DNA of 64,000 bases, from NCBI GenBank assembly GCA_002495625.1, contig DAGC01000012.1:801-64800 (forward strand), given 5' to 3'. Made by a program: the position numbers and the translations under genes. The notes under the pieces were generated by a model. The model saw only the letters and a list, made by a program, of their open reading frames with translations, had not been told where the DNA came from and ran no database searches. The stretch comes from Methanobacterium sp. UBA375. GTDB lineage: Archaea; Methanobacteriota; Methanobacteria; Methanobacteriales; Methanobacteriaceae. Below, piece by piece: positions 49,587 to 57,338 of the stretch; positions within the stretch are counted from its first letter, which is position 1, and each line of letters begins with the position of its first letter.

Positions 49587-50708
49587 TTGAAATTAAACAA
49601 CATCATACCGGAACCAGTAACTTCCGATAAAAAATCAACCAAATCCTTAAACAAACCAGAAAAAGACGCTAAACTGGTTGTGCTCCAGCCGATAGGTTAC
49701 CCTTTTTTATGCAATTTAGTTGAAAACCCCAAGATAGAGATATTCGATAAGGAACTTTTTGAACTCTACGCCCGGGAACAATGGTTAGGTTACACAGTAG
49801 AAGAGGGTTCATTTATTTTTGATCAGAAATTACTGCCAGATTACGCCTTTAAAATAATTAAAGCCCATCCGGATAATTCTAAAATAACTGATAGCACCTC
49901 TATCCTCCTTATGGAGGTGGAAGAGGTAAGGGAGATTAAGAGAATAGAAAGCACCCTTACCATGGAGGATGTGATCGGACAGGAACGGGCTAAGGATAAG
50001 TGTAAGATCATAATGAAGTATCTGCAGGATCCAGAACACTTCGGTGACTGGGCCCCTCGGAATGTTCTCTTCCATGGTACACCAGGAACTGGTAAGACCA
50101 TGCTGGCCAAATCACTCTCCAACGAGCTTAAGGTGCCCTTATTCCTTATTAAAGCCACCAGTCTCATAGGGGAACATGTAGGGGATGGAGCCCGTCAGAT
50201 ACATGAACTATTTGAAGCTGCCAGTATAACCGCTCCGTCTGTAGTGTTCATCGATGAGATAGATGCTATAGGTCTTGACCGGAAGTATCAGTCCTTAAGA
50301 GGGGATGTTTCCGAGGTGGTAAACGCATTACTGACCGAGATGGATGGTATAAACCAGAATAAGGGGGTAGTGACAATCGGTGCTACAAACAACCCCCACC
50401 TACTGGATTTCGCTATCAGGAGCAGGTTCGAAGAGGAGATAGAATTCGCCCTACCTGATGAAAAGGAAAGAAAAGCCATAATTGAGCTTTACGTAAAATC
50501 CATGCCCCTTTCCATTGGTTTTGATACGGGTAAACTAGTTAACCCTACCAAGGGGTTATCCGGGAGAGATATAAAGGATCGGATTTTAAAGGTGGCATTA
50601 CATAAAGCCATCCATGAAGATGAAGAAATTATAACCTGGAAGCATGTTAAATATGCTTTAAAACAGATTAAAGATAATGAGAATGAGCCTAAGGGGATGT
50701 TTGCCTAA
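49587..50708 (+). CDS. AAA ATPase, proteasome-regulator-like
   Basis: A 373-residue single-ring AAA protein. The N-terminal 125 residues (VVLQPIGYPFLCNLVENPKI, LFELYAREQWLGYTVEEGSF) match no domain I recognise. The AAA core has Walker A FHGTPGTGKTMLAKSL, Walker B VVFIDEIDAIGLDR, sensor-1 TIGATNNPHLLD and arginine-finger region RSRFEEEIEF; the C-terminal lid ends GLSGRDIKDRILKVALHKAI. The core resembles proteasomal and Cdc48-like unfoldases, but it lacks the coiled-coil and a C-terminal HbYX motif, so proteasome docking is doubtful. The TTG start at 49587 has AGGT six bases upstream. Its neighbours give no functional clue. Confidence 0.8.
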   Translation: MKLNNIIPEPVTSDKKSTKSLNKPEKDAKLVVLQPIGYPFLCNLVENPKIEIFDKELFELYAREQWLGYTVEEGSFIFDQKLLPDYAFKIIKAHPDNSKITDSTSILLMEVEEVREIKRIESTLTMEDVIGQERAKDKCKIIMKYLQDPEHFGDWAPRNVLFHGTPGTGKTMLAKSLSNELKVPLFLIKATSLIGEHVGDGARQIHELFEAASITAPSVVFIDEIDAIGLDRKYQSLRGDVSEVVNALLTEMDGINQNKGVVTIGATNNPHLLDFAIRSRFEEEIEFALPDEKERKAIIELYVKSMPLSIGFDTGKLVNPTKGLSGRDIKDRILKVALHKAIHEDEEIITWKHVKYALKQIKDNENEPKGMFA

Positions 50709-50808
50709 CAAGGATCCTAGCGTAAACTAGGATGTTTGCATAAACCGAAGATATCTTGGCATAAACCTAAAAACGGAACTTGGCATACATAAACGGATGT
50801 TCGCCTAA
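50695..50808. repeat. Dispersed short repeats after the AAA gene
   Basis: The motif GGATGTTTGCCTAA occurs at 50695-50708 (ending in the AAA stop codon) and recurs with one or two changes at 50730-50745 and 50795-50808; GG-CATAAAC fragments lie between. This looks like duplication of the gene's last bases into the spacer. Confidence 0.5.
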
Positions 50809-50856
50809 GCATTCCTCTACTTTTTTTAGTTACGACTTTACTCAGGTGGCGGTATT

Positions 50857-51600
50857 GTGAATATGAAGGATATAATTATAGATTCCCTTAAGTATTCATC
50901 TTCAAACTGGGTTAAAGTTCTCCTGCTGGGGTTGGTTGTTTTTTTAGTTGATTTATCCGATGCCTTATCCTTCTTAGGTGGGTTGGCAGGTGAAGTGAGC
51001 TTTACAATAATTGTTGCCGGGCTTATATTAGGTATCTATCAAATTGGTTTTATTTTCAGGATAGTAGAAGAGACAACCCACGGGTCTGATAACATGCCTA
51101 AATTTGATAAATTCTGGAACACATTCCTCCATGGAATGAAAGAAGGCCTGGTGACTGTAATTTATTTCATCATACCCTTAATATTGATTATCATTGGTGT
51201 ATTTCTCTTTGGAGATTTAATTGGTCCCAACCCCATGGATATGGAGCTGGTAATTATTGTCTTTGTCCTATTTCTGGCTTCCATCACCTACCTGATCTAT
51301 CAGGCGGCGGTGCTTAACATGGCTAATCATCATGGTACCATCAAGTCTGCCTTTGATTTTAAAAGGATATTTAAAAAGGCCCGGGATATGGGAATTAAGA
51401 GGTTAGGTTTCATATACCTTTTAACAGTTGTCTTTGCCGTTACTGTAGAGTCTACCATACATGATGCAGTTACCAGTAACCCCTTTGATCTGCTAAGTAT
51501 TATTTCCGCGCTCTTGATTGCTCCCTTTATCCTAATTTTCATTGCCCGAGCATTGGGGTTAATTAACCGAACACTGGAATTTGAAAAAAAGTGTAATTAA
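50857..51600 (+). CDS. DUF4013 membrane protein
   Basis: A 247-residue protein with about six membrane helices (VLLLGLVVFLVDLSDALSFL, FTIIVAGLILGIYQIGFIF, VIYFIIPLILIIIGVFLFG and others), in the DUF4013 family common in methanogens and of unknown function. The charged segment EETTHGSDNMPKFDKFWNTF between helices is typical of the family. The GTG at 50857 follows AGGTGG by seven bases; an ATG lies two codons later. Two TetR genes follow on the same strand after a promoter region, so they may control this or a similar membrane gene. Confidence 0.8.
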   Translation: MNMKDIIIDSLKYSSSNWVKVLLLGLVVFLVDLSDALSFLGGLAGEVSFTIIVAGLILGIYQIGFIFRIVEETTHGSDNMPKFDKFWNTFLHGMKEGLVTVIYFIIPLILIIIGVFLFGDLIGPNPMDMELVIIVFVLFLASITYLIYQAAVLNMANHHGTIKSAFDFKRIFKKARDMGIKRLGFIYLLTVVFAVTVESTIHDAVTSNPFDLLSIISALLIAPFILIFIARALGLINRTLEFEKKCN

Positions 51601-51647
51601 CAAGCATAAAGAATATAAACTTAGATATTAAAATATGATTTTAGAAC

Positions 51648-51681
51648 ACTTATAAGGTTTATATAGTGGAAAATTATAAGT
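51648..51681 (+). promoter_or_regulatory. TATA box flanked by inverted octamers upstream of the TetR pair
   Basis: ACTTATAA (51648-51655) and TTATAAGT (51674-51681) are exact reverse complements separated by 18 bases that contain TTTATATA (51658-51665). This symmetric frame around a TATA box suits binding by a TetR dimer and suggests autoregulation. A second TATA-like TATTTAAAA lies nearer the gene. Confidence 0.4.
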
Positions 51682-51767
51682 ATCAATTAATAAAAAATTA
51701 TTTAAAACCATGAATATAATTAATATCCTAAAATTTTACGACTTTAATAGTTACAGGCGAATAAATT

Positions 51768-52352
51768 ATGAAGGAAAATGATAAGAAGACTGAAACTGAA
51801 GAAAAAATTTTAGATGCTGCTTTGAAGGTGTTCGCCAGGAAAGGATTTGACGCAGCCACCACCCGGGTCATTGCAGAAGAGTCGGGATATACGGAAATGA
51901 CTTTATTTAGAAAGTTCGGAACCAAAAAGAACCTTTTTGATGAGGTTATGAACAGGGGTAACCTGCAGATTGAAGAGGATTCTGGCAAATTATCGGTTCT
52001 AACAGATATCAAAGACGCTGGCGAGTTTTTGAGGTCATTCGTTAAAACTTTAGATGAATTTGTTTTCCAAAATTTCGAATATTTCCATCTAACCATCATA
52101 GAAGACAGCAGCACAATTAAACCCATGGTAAGAATAACCATAGACAATCTCACAGAATACTTCAGCAAAAATTTCCCAAATAAAGAAATAGATTACACCT
52201 CCTTTGGATATTCCATATCTACATTCATATATTATCTCAATATTGACAGATATTACGGACGTAAAGCCACTTTCGAAAATTACGATGAAAGTCTGGATAA
52301 ATTAGTGGACATATTAAATTGTATGCTTGAAAACAAAAAAATAAAAGGATAA
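51768..52352 (+). CDS. TetR/AcrR family regulator, tandem copy 1
   Basis: A 194-residue TetR repressor. Residues 12-60 are the DNA-binding domain (EEKILDAALKVFARKGFDAA, VIAEESGYTEMTLFRKFGTK). The C-terminal ligand-binding half is helical and unlike that of the next gene. The DNA-binding half is highly similar to copy 2, with MTLFRKFGTKKNLFD identical in both, so the pair arose by duplication. The two genes are 1 nt apart. A possible autoregulatory site lies about 90-120 bases upstream. Confidence 0.92.
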   Translation: MKENDKKTETEEKILDAALKVFARKGFDAATTRVIAEESGYTEMTLFRKFGTKKNLFDEVMNRGNLQIEEDSGKLSVLTDIKDAGEFLRSFVKTLDEFVFQNFEYFHLTIIEDSSTIKPMVRITIDNLTEYFSKNFPNKEIDYTSFGYSISTFIYYLNIDRYYGRKATFENYDESLDKLVDILNCMLENKKIKG

Positions 52353-52353
52353 T

Positions 52354-52899
52354 ATGACCAACGAAACTGAAAAGAAAATTTTAAACGCGGCTTTAAACGT
52401 ATTTGCAAGAAAGGGCCGGGACGCGGCAACTACCAAGGCCATTGCCGAGAAAGCTGGTCGTACAGAGATGACTCTCTTCCGTAAATTCGGAACCAAAAAG
52501 AACCTCTTTGATCTGGTTATGATCCAGAACATGGAGAAGATGAGGGAAGATATCAAAGCCATAATCGATGACATGGACAATAAATACGATACTCCCGAAT
52601 CATTTATTGAAGAGTACATAAAAAGGAGTGTAATACTCTATGAAAATAACATAGAAGCCTTCACTTTGATTATCAGCGATGACAATGAAAACGTCGATCC
52701 TTTAATGGGGAATTTAAACAATTATGTCGGCGATTTCATCGGTAGAAATTTACCAAAGGAAAAAATTGACCCTAAAATACTGGGGATTTACATCAATACC
52801 TACGTCTATTTCTTAACTTTAGAGGTCTTCAATGGAAGAGACGTGGGGTTCGATGAGAGAATTGATGGATTGATAAACAACTTGAAGCTGTGTTTTTAA
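52354..52899 (+). CDS. TetR/AcrR family regulator, tandem copy 2
   Basis: A 181-residue TetR regulator, start supported by AGGATAAT ahead of the ATG. Its DNA-binding region (EKKILNAALNVFARKGRDAA, AIAEKAGRTEMTLFRKFGTK) is nearly that of copy 1, suggesting overlapping operators and possible heterodimers. The ligand-binding half (ESFIEEYIKRSVILYENNIE, LIISDDNENVDPLMGNLN) diverges, which would let the two read different signals at related sites. Targets are unknown; the upstream DUF4013 gene is a candidate. Confidence 0.92.
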   Translation: MTNETEKKILNAALNVFARKGRDAATTKAIAEKAGRTEMTLFRKFGTKKNLFDLVMIQNMEKMREDIKAIIDDMDNKYDTPESFIEEYIKRSVILYENNIEAFTLIISDDNENVDPLMGNLNNYVGDFIGRNLPKEKIDPKILGIYINTYVYFLTLEVFNGRDVGFDERIDGLINNLKLCF

Positions 52900-53038
52900 A
52901 TAGTTTCGAACTAATTAAATTTTCCATTAAATTTTTCCTGTTTTTAATCATATCACCATCAACTGGTTTGATTTTAATTTTTGGATAATTTCCCGGGGAT
53001 TAAATAGTAAGATTTATATGTAACCTCTCACTAACATT

Positions 53039-53179
53039 ATGTTTGAGGGGGGTGCTAAAATAAAGAGAAAGAGAAAAGGAATAGATTTCAACCAATCCCG
53101 GAATATCCATCAAAAATTAATCAAACAACAGTTCCTTTTATCCATGCTTAGAAAATTAGATTATGATCTGAACACATAA
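53039..53179 (+). CDS. Small basic protein, about 40-46 aa
   Basis: A short reading frame missed by length cut-offs. From the ATG at 53039 it gives 46 residues with a basic N terminus (KIKRKRKGIDFN) and a helical end (LIKQQFLLSMLRKLDYDL). A TATA box (TTTATATG, 53013-53020) would start transcription near 53040, so that ATG would be at the very 5' end of the RNA. A strong ribosome site GAGGGGGGTG (53045-53054) lies after it and instead points to ATA at 53060 as start. Promoter plus site make a gene likely; function unknown. It is convergent with hemA. Confidence 0.45.
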   Translation: MFEGGAKIKRKRKGIDFNQSRNIHQKLIKQQFLLSMLRKLDYDLNT

Positions 53180-53215
53180 AAAATCTGGTAACTGGAATTT
53201 TAGTTAATCAGTTAT

Positions 53216-54409
53216 TCATTCACCGGAGAATATTTTCTCCGCCGCCCGAATGGTTTCATCATCATCCTGTTCTGCGGCTTTCCTTAAATTTTTAACCACA
53301 TCGAAGAATATCCGGTCTATTACCACCTGGGTTAAATCATCCACAATCTTTTCTTTACCATTCAGGTCGCCCAGCATCTTAAAAGCTTTCCTGGTTTCAG
53401 CCAGCCTTACTTCCTCGGCACAGATCCGGATATTGGATATGAGCGGTTCCACTTCCAAGTGTTTAAGTGATTTTAATAGGAGTTTTAGTTCGTCCTCTAC
53501 TATTTTTTCCACATTTGAAACTTCTAGTTGCCTCATTTTCACGCTGTTATCGGCTATGTCCCTTAAGTCGTCTATATTAAATAGTTTAACCCCTAAATCC
53601 TTCACCTTTTCATCTATGTCCCGGGGATTGGCCAGGTCCACCATGACCAGGCTGCCCCGATTTTCAGGTAGAACAGATTCTTTAACCTGATCGTAAGTTA
53701 ATATTTGGTGTGGAGCACCCGTGGCGCTTATAACCACATCAGCATCTGCCATGGCCTCATGGAGTTTGTCGAAGTGTATGGCGTATCCTTTAAGTTCACC
53801 GGCCAGTTTAACCGCGCTCCCGTAGGTTCGGTTGGCCACCACTATGGCTTTCAGTTTCTTTTCAACCAGGGCTTTGGCCACCAGTGTCCCCATTTTACCC
53901 GCCCCTATGATCAGCACCTTTTTACACTTCAAGTCACCGTGCACAGATTCTGCCAGCTCCACAGCAGCAGAACCAATGGATATGGTGCCCTGGTTTATGC
54001 GGGTGTTGTTTCTGGCTAGCTGTCCTACGTGTATGGCCTTGGTAAAAACAGTTCGAAGAACAGGGCCTATGGAACATTCCCGGATAGCTTTCTTCCGGGC
54101 GTCCTTTATCTGGCCCAGTATCTGGTCTTCCCCTAAAATCATAGATTCAAGGCCGGATGCCAGGCGTAAAAGATGTCTGAGGGCCTCTTCATCCTGGTCT
54201 ACTATGAAGTCACCTCCCGAGAGAAGGTCTTCTTGAGGTTTGCCCGCTACCAGGTAGATTTCAGACCGGTTACAGGTCTTTATGTAGAGGTGTTCCTGAA
54301 TATCATCATCACTCTGGCATTTTTCGAAGATATCCTCAAGTTTTCTGGTTGTCCATTCTATCTGGGCGATATCTGCAGTGTGATGGTCCACTCTGATGTT
54401 CAATATCAT
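53216..54409 (-). CDS. hemA: Glutamyl-tRNA reductase
   Basis: A 397-residue enzyme that reduces Glu-tRNA(Glu) to glutamate-1-semialdehyde, the first step of tetrapyrrole synthesis. In methanogens without haem needs this feeds F430, cobamides and sirohaem. The nucleophile is Cys46 in KTCNRSEIYLV; other blocks are HLLRLASGLESMILGEDQILGQ, FTKAIHVGQLARNNTRI, the NADPH site LIIGAGKMGTLVAKAL, and VISATGAPHQIL. AGGAGAATATCA before the ATG supports the start. It is the last gene in a minus-strand run after the precorrin-2 dehydrogenase, 54 nt upstream. Confidence 0.95.
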   Translation of the reverse strand: MILNIRVDHHTADIAQIEWTTRKLEDIFEKCQSDDDIQEHLYIKTCNRSEIYLVAGKPQEDLLSGGDFIVDQDEEALRHLLRLASGLESMILGEDQILGQIKDARKKAIRECSIGPVLRTVFTKAIHVGQLARNNTRINQGTISIGSAAVELAESVHGDLKCKKVLIIGAGKMGTLVAKALVEKKLKAIVVANRTYGSAVKLAGELKGYAIHFDKLHEAMADADVVISATGAPHQILTYDQVKESVLPENRGSLVMVDLANPRDIDEKVKDLGVKLFNIDDLRDIADNSVKMRQLEVSNVEKIVEDELKLLLKSLKHLEVEPLISNIRICAEEVRLAETRKAFKMLGDLNGKEKIVDDLTQVVIDRIFFDVVKNLRKAAEQDDDETIRAAEKIFSGE

Positions 54410-54463
54410 TGATATTCTCCTTATGGGCAGTATATATATTCTTCTGGAATTAAACCTGATTTA

Positions 54464-55081
54464 TTACCTTGAATTTATCATTTCATCGACGTAAGATTTG
54501 GCCTCTTCAATTTTACCCTCGTTTAAGAGCTTTTTAATTTTTTCATCTTCTAATAATTGGTATAGATATGTTCTACGATTTTTCTGGCCTTTTACTTTGT
54601 CTTTTAAGATTTTACGGGTGTAGTTTTGTAGATCCAGTTGTATTACATCCTCTACTGTTATTACTTTTTCTATCTTTTTTCTTATCTCTCGGGCCATGAG
54701 GGGGCTCTTCTTCTGGGTGAATATGCTAATCTGTACATCTCCTATAAAAAAAGACGAGGGTACAATAACATTTCCTTCATCGGGCTGGTCTGCCCGGTTT
54801 AAAAGTTTATCTCCCGCCAGATCTGTTACCAGTTCATTTAACTTGGAGTCTCCAGAGGCGACCACCACTAAATCAGCCCATTTCGCCCATTTTCCTGCTT
54901 CCTGGGGTGGTTTTAAGGATGCTCCCTTAGCTAAGAGTTCTGGATCAATCTGATTTCCCAGTATTATTACCTGGGAATCTGCTTCCAGGAATCTTATGGC
55001 TCTCCTGCTCCCTACTTCACCTGAACCGACGATTAATACCTTTTTATCCTTCATATCCAGGAAGAGAGGAGTCCAGCCCAT
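54464..55081 (-). CDS. Precorrin-2 dehydrogenase (SirC/Met8-like)
   Basis: A 205-residue bifunctional-type enzyme that oxidises precorrin-2 to sirohydrochlorin, the branch-point of sirohaem, cobamide and F430 synthesis. N-terminal Rossmann site: WTPLFLDMKDKKVLIVGSGEVGSRR; then WADLVVVASGDSKLNELV, NRADQPDEGNVIVPSSFFIGDVQISI and KKSPLMAREIRKKIE. It lacks the methyltransferase part of CysG, as usual in archaea. It lies between marker 9 (37 nt upstream) and hemA (54 nt downstream), all on the minus strand, so one transcript is plausible. Confidence 0.9.
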   Translation of the reverse strand: MGWTPLFLDMKDKKVLIVGSGEVGSRRAIRFLEADSQVIILGNQIDPELLAKGASLKPPQEAGKWAKWADLVVVASGDSKLNELVTDLAGDKLLNRADQPDEGNVIVPSSFFIGDVQISIFTQKKSPLMAREIRKKIEKVITVEDVIQLDLQNYTRKILKDKVKGQKNRRTYLYQLLEDEKIKKLLNEGKIEEAKSYVDEMINSR

Positions 55082-55118
55082 CTTATAAACTCCATTTTTG
55101 GATTAGTGGAACGTGGTT

Positions 55119-55595
55119 TTATATCTCTAGATCTTTCATTCTCAAAACTTTGATAGCAGTTTTAAGATCGTTACCACATTCAGATAGCACCTGATAGGCT
55201 TCTTCTTCCGGTACATGGAATGTTTCTGATAGAGCTTTAACACTTTCCTGCACTGATGAGGGTGATGCACCTACTAGTTCCTCAGAAAGCTCTTTTTTAA
55301 GCTTCATATATTCATCTTCGCTCATATCTATCCTTCGCAAAACCATATCCCTTAAGGGGCAGGGTTTGGAAGGTTTACAGCACCATACTAGGGAACCGAA
55401 ACAGGTTCCTTCTCCGTAGCCTAATCTGGTTTTTTCTCCAAACTTTTCCTTTATTTTAATGTAATCTTGAGGTGTTAGCTTAGCGTCTTCCAGTGCGTAT
55501 ATGATTGGACAGGGTTTTACTGGTGGACAGCAAAATGTTAATGCTCTTTTATCTCCTCCTCTGCATACATGTGATGGTGAGTCTTCCCACTCCAT
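55119..55595 (-). CDS. Methanogenesis marker 9 domain protein
   Basis: A 158-residue protein with the marker-9 domain at residues 1-90. The diagnostic pair of [WFY]CCxxKPC motifs is plain: FCCPPVKPC and WCCKPSKPC, with further cysteines at HVCRGGDKRAL and GYGEGTCFGS. The C-terminal 60 residues (ALSETFHVPEEEAYQVLSEC) are a helical, UBA-like tail. The family occurs only in methanogens; some members carry an extra N-terminal nifR3-type TIM barrel. Here the TIM barrel is a separate gene two positions upstream, with atwA between them. The gene begins 4 nt after atwA; GGAGGAATAAAATA upstream is its ribosome site. A metal-binding role is likely; the function is unknown. Confidence 0.88.
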   Translation of the reverse strand: MEWEDSPSHVCRGGDKRALTFCCPPVKPCPIIYALEDAKLTPQDYIKIKEKFGEKTRLGYGEGTCFGSLVWCCKPSKPCPLRDMVLRRIDMSEDEYMKLKKELSEELVGASPSSVQESVKALSETFHVPEEEAYQVLSECGNDLKTAIKVLRMKDLEI

Positions 55596-55599
55596 TATT

Positions 55600-57198
55600 T
55601 TATTCCTCCGTAAGCATTTTCTCTTTCTCGGTGGGTGTTAAGTCTTCTACGATGGCTTTGGGGTCTCCGATTTTCAGGATTTTCCCTCCGCGCATTAGCC
55701 CGGCACGGTCACATACATCAAGTACGAAATCCATGTCGTGGGATATAATTAAAAAAGTCTGATTTAATTCTTCACGAGCCTGTCTTATAGAGTCAGTAAC
55801 CTGTACTCGGGTTATAGGATCCATAGTACCGGTAGGTTCGTCTAAAATTACAATATTGGGTTCTTTAATTAAAACTTGCGCTAAAGCCACCCGGTGACGT
55901 TCCCCACCGCTTAATTCATCAGGAAATTTAGTTAATAAATTATTAGCATATTCTTCATCAAAACCAACAGCTTTAAGTACGTATATGGCCTTCATTTTGG
56001 CGAATTCTGCGGGTAGTTCCAGGCTGATGGCCTCGGTGAGGTTGCCCAGCACATTTCTATGGGGGTATAAACTGTACTCCTGGTGTAATATACCCAGATA
56101 GGGTTTAACTCTTCCCCTACCGGTGAACCCTTTTTCAGTCATGTCTATCCATTCATCCCCCAGTTTTACAGCTATTTTACCGTTGCTGGGATCTGTTAAA
56201 CCGTAAAGTATTCTGGAGAGGGTGGTCTTACCAGCACCACTTAGACCGACTATACCGAATATTTCTCCTTCATCCACAGTTAAATTGATATCGTCCACGG
56301 CCTTTACCACGCCTCTTTCTATGGAGTAGTAGTATTTTTTGACTCCTTCCATTTTGATGATGGGTCCCCCGGTTTTGGCCACTTCTCTTTTCTCTGGTAG
56401 TGGTACCTGTGCCAGGAATTTTTCCACCACTACTTCTGGTTCACCTTCTTCTATGATTTCTCCCTTGTCTATCCATATCACGTAGTCGGAGAGTTTTCTC
56501 ATGACTTCTGGCCAGTGGCTGGTGATGACCATGGTGGTTCCCTTTTCTTTCACTCCCTCCAGGAGAGCCTGGTGGATTAACTCCGCGGTTTTAGGGTCCA
56601 GTGTTCCGGTGGGTTCATCCGCGAGGAAGAGCATGGGTTCTTTGGCTATCTGTCTGGCGAGCACGACCCTCTGTTTTTCCCCTCCACTGAGGTCTCGGGC
56701 GATGTGTGTGATTCTGTGGCTCATCTGGGCCATTTCTATAAGGTCTATGGCCATGTAGGTTGCTTCGTCTGGTTCATGGCCAGTTATGCCTTTCATAACA
56801 TTCTCTATAACTGTGTCGTCTTCGTATAATGCGAATGTTCGTTGCAGCATGATGGATATTCTTCTTTTAATAGCTGCGAAGAGTAATCGGTCGCAGTTCC
56901 AGAAATCAACCCTTAATGGTTCGAGTTCGCATCCGCAGTCGCTGCAGTTGGATCCTGCTTTTGATGGGCTGTCCACGATCCTGCAGTCGGGGCATAAAGC
57001 AATGTTGAAATAAATTTTCCCGCCATCTGGCTTGTAATCTTTCATACCGCGCAGCATATTAATTAAAACGGACTTACCAGCACCACTTCTACCGAGAATA
57101 CCTAAAACAGCACCTTCCTCGATATTTACGCTGATATTTTTAAGGACTTCCACATCTTTAAACTTTTTAGAGACATTTTCTATTTCTATAAAAGACAT
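55600..57198 (-). CDS. atwA: Methyl-coenzyme M reductase system component A2 (AtwA)
   Basis: A 532-residue protein of two fused ABC ATPase domains. Domain one: Walker A GILGRSGAGKSVL, signature LSGGEKQR, Walker B FLADEPTGTLDP. Domain two: GIVGLSGAGKTTL, LSGGERHR, VILDEPTGTMDP. A cysteine insertion in domain one (CPDCRIV, CSDCGCEL) may bind zinc or a cluster. No membrane partner is encoded nearby, as expected, since component A2 is a soluble ATPase needed for ATP-dependent reductive activation of MCR. It is translationally close to marker 9 (4 nt) and followed by precorrin-2 dehydrogenase and hemA, which head the tetrapyrrole route to the MCR cofactor F430. Confidence 0.93.
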   Translation of the reverse strand: MSFIEIENVSKKFKDVEVLKNISVNIEEGAVLGILGRSGAGKSVLINMLRGMKDYKPDGGKIYFNIALCPDCRIVDSPSKAGSNCSDCGCELEPLRVDFWNCDRLLFAAIKRRISIMLQRTFALYEDDTVIENVMKGITGHEPDEATYMAIDLIEMAQMSHRITHIARDLSGGEKQRVVLARQIAKEPMLFLADEPTGTLDPKTAELIHQALLEGVKEKGTTMVITSHWPEVMRKLSDYVIWIDKGEIIEEGEPEVVVEKFLAQVPLPEKREVAKTGGPIIKMEGVKKYYYSIERGVVKAVDDINLTVDEGEIFGIVGLSGAGKTTLSRILYGLTDPSNGKIAVKLGDEWIDMTEKGFTGRGRVKPYLGILHQEYSLYPHRNVLGNLTEAISLELPAEFAKMKAIYVLKAVGFDEEYANNLLTKFPDELSGGERHRVALAQVLIKEPNIVILDEPTGTMDPITRVQVTDSIRQAREELNQTFLIISHDMDFVLDVCDRAGLMRGGKILKIGDPKAIVEDLTPTEKEKMLTEE

Positions 57199-57338
57199 GC
57201 AACCACTCTCTTTCTTGAATTTAGTAATAAAATTTAATATATAAAATTGAATTTACAATATAATGATTTTTCTATATAATATATGTTTTTTTTTAATTTG
57301 AATTCACCGTAAAGTATCTACCATCTTACAAAATTTTC

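Noticed and set aside
50695..50808. CRISPR-like array
   Set aside because: Repeats are only about 14 bases, irregularly spaced and diverged, with no cas genes in the window.
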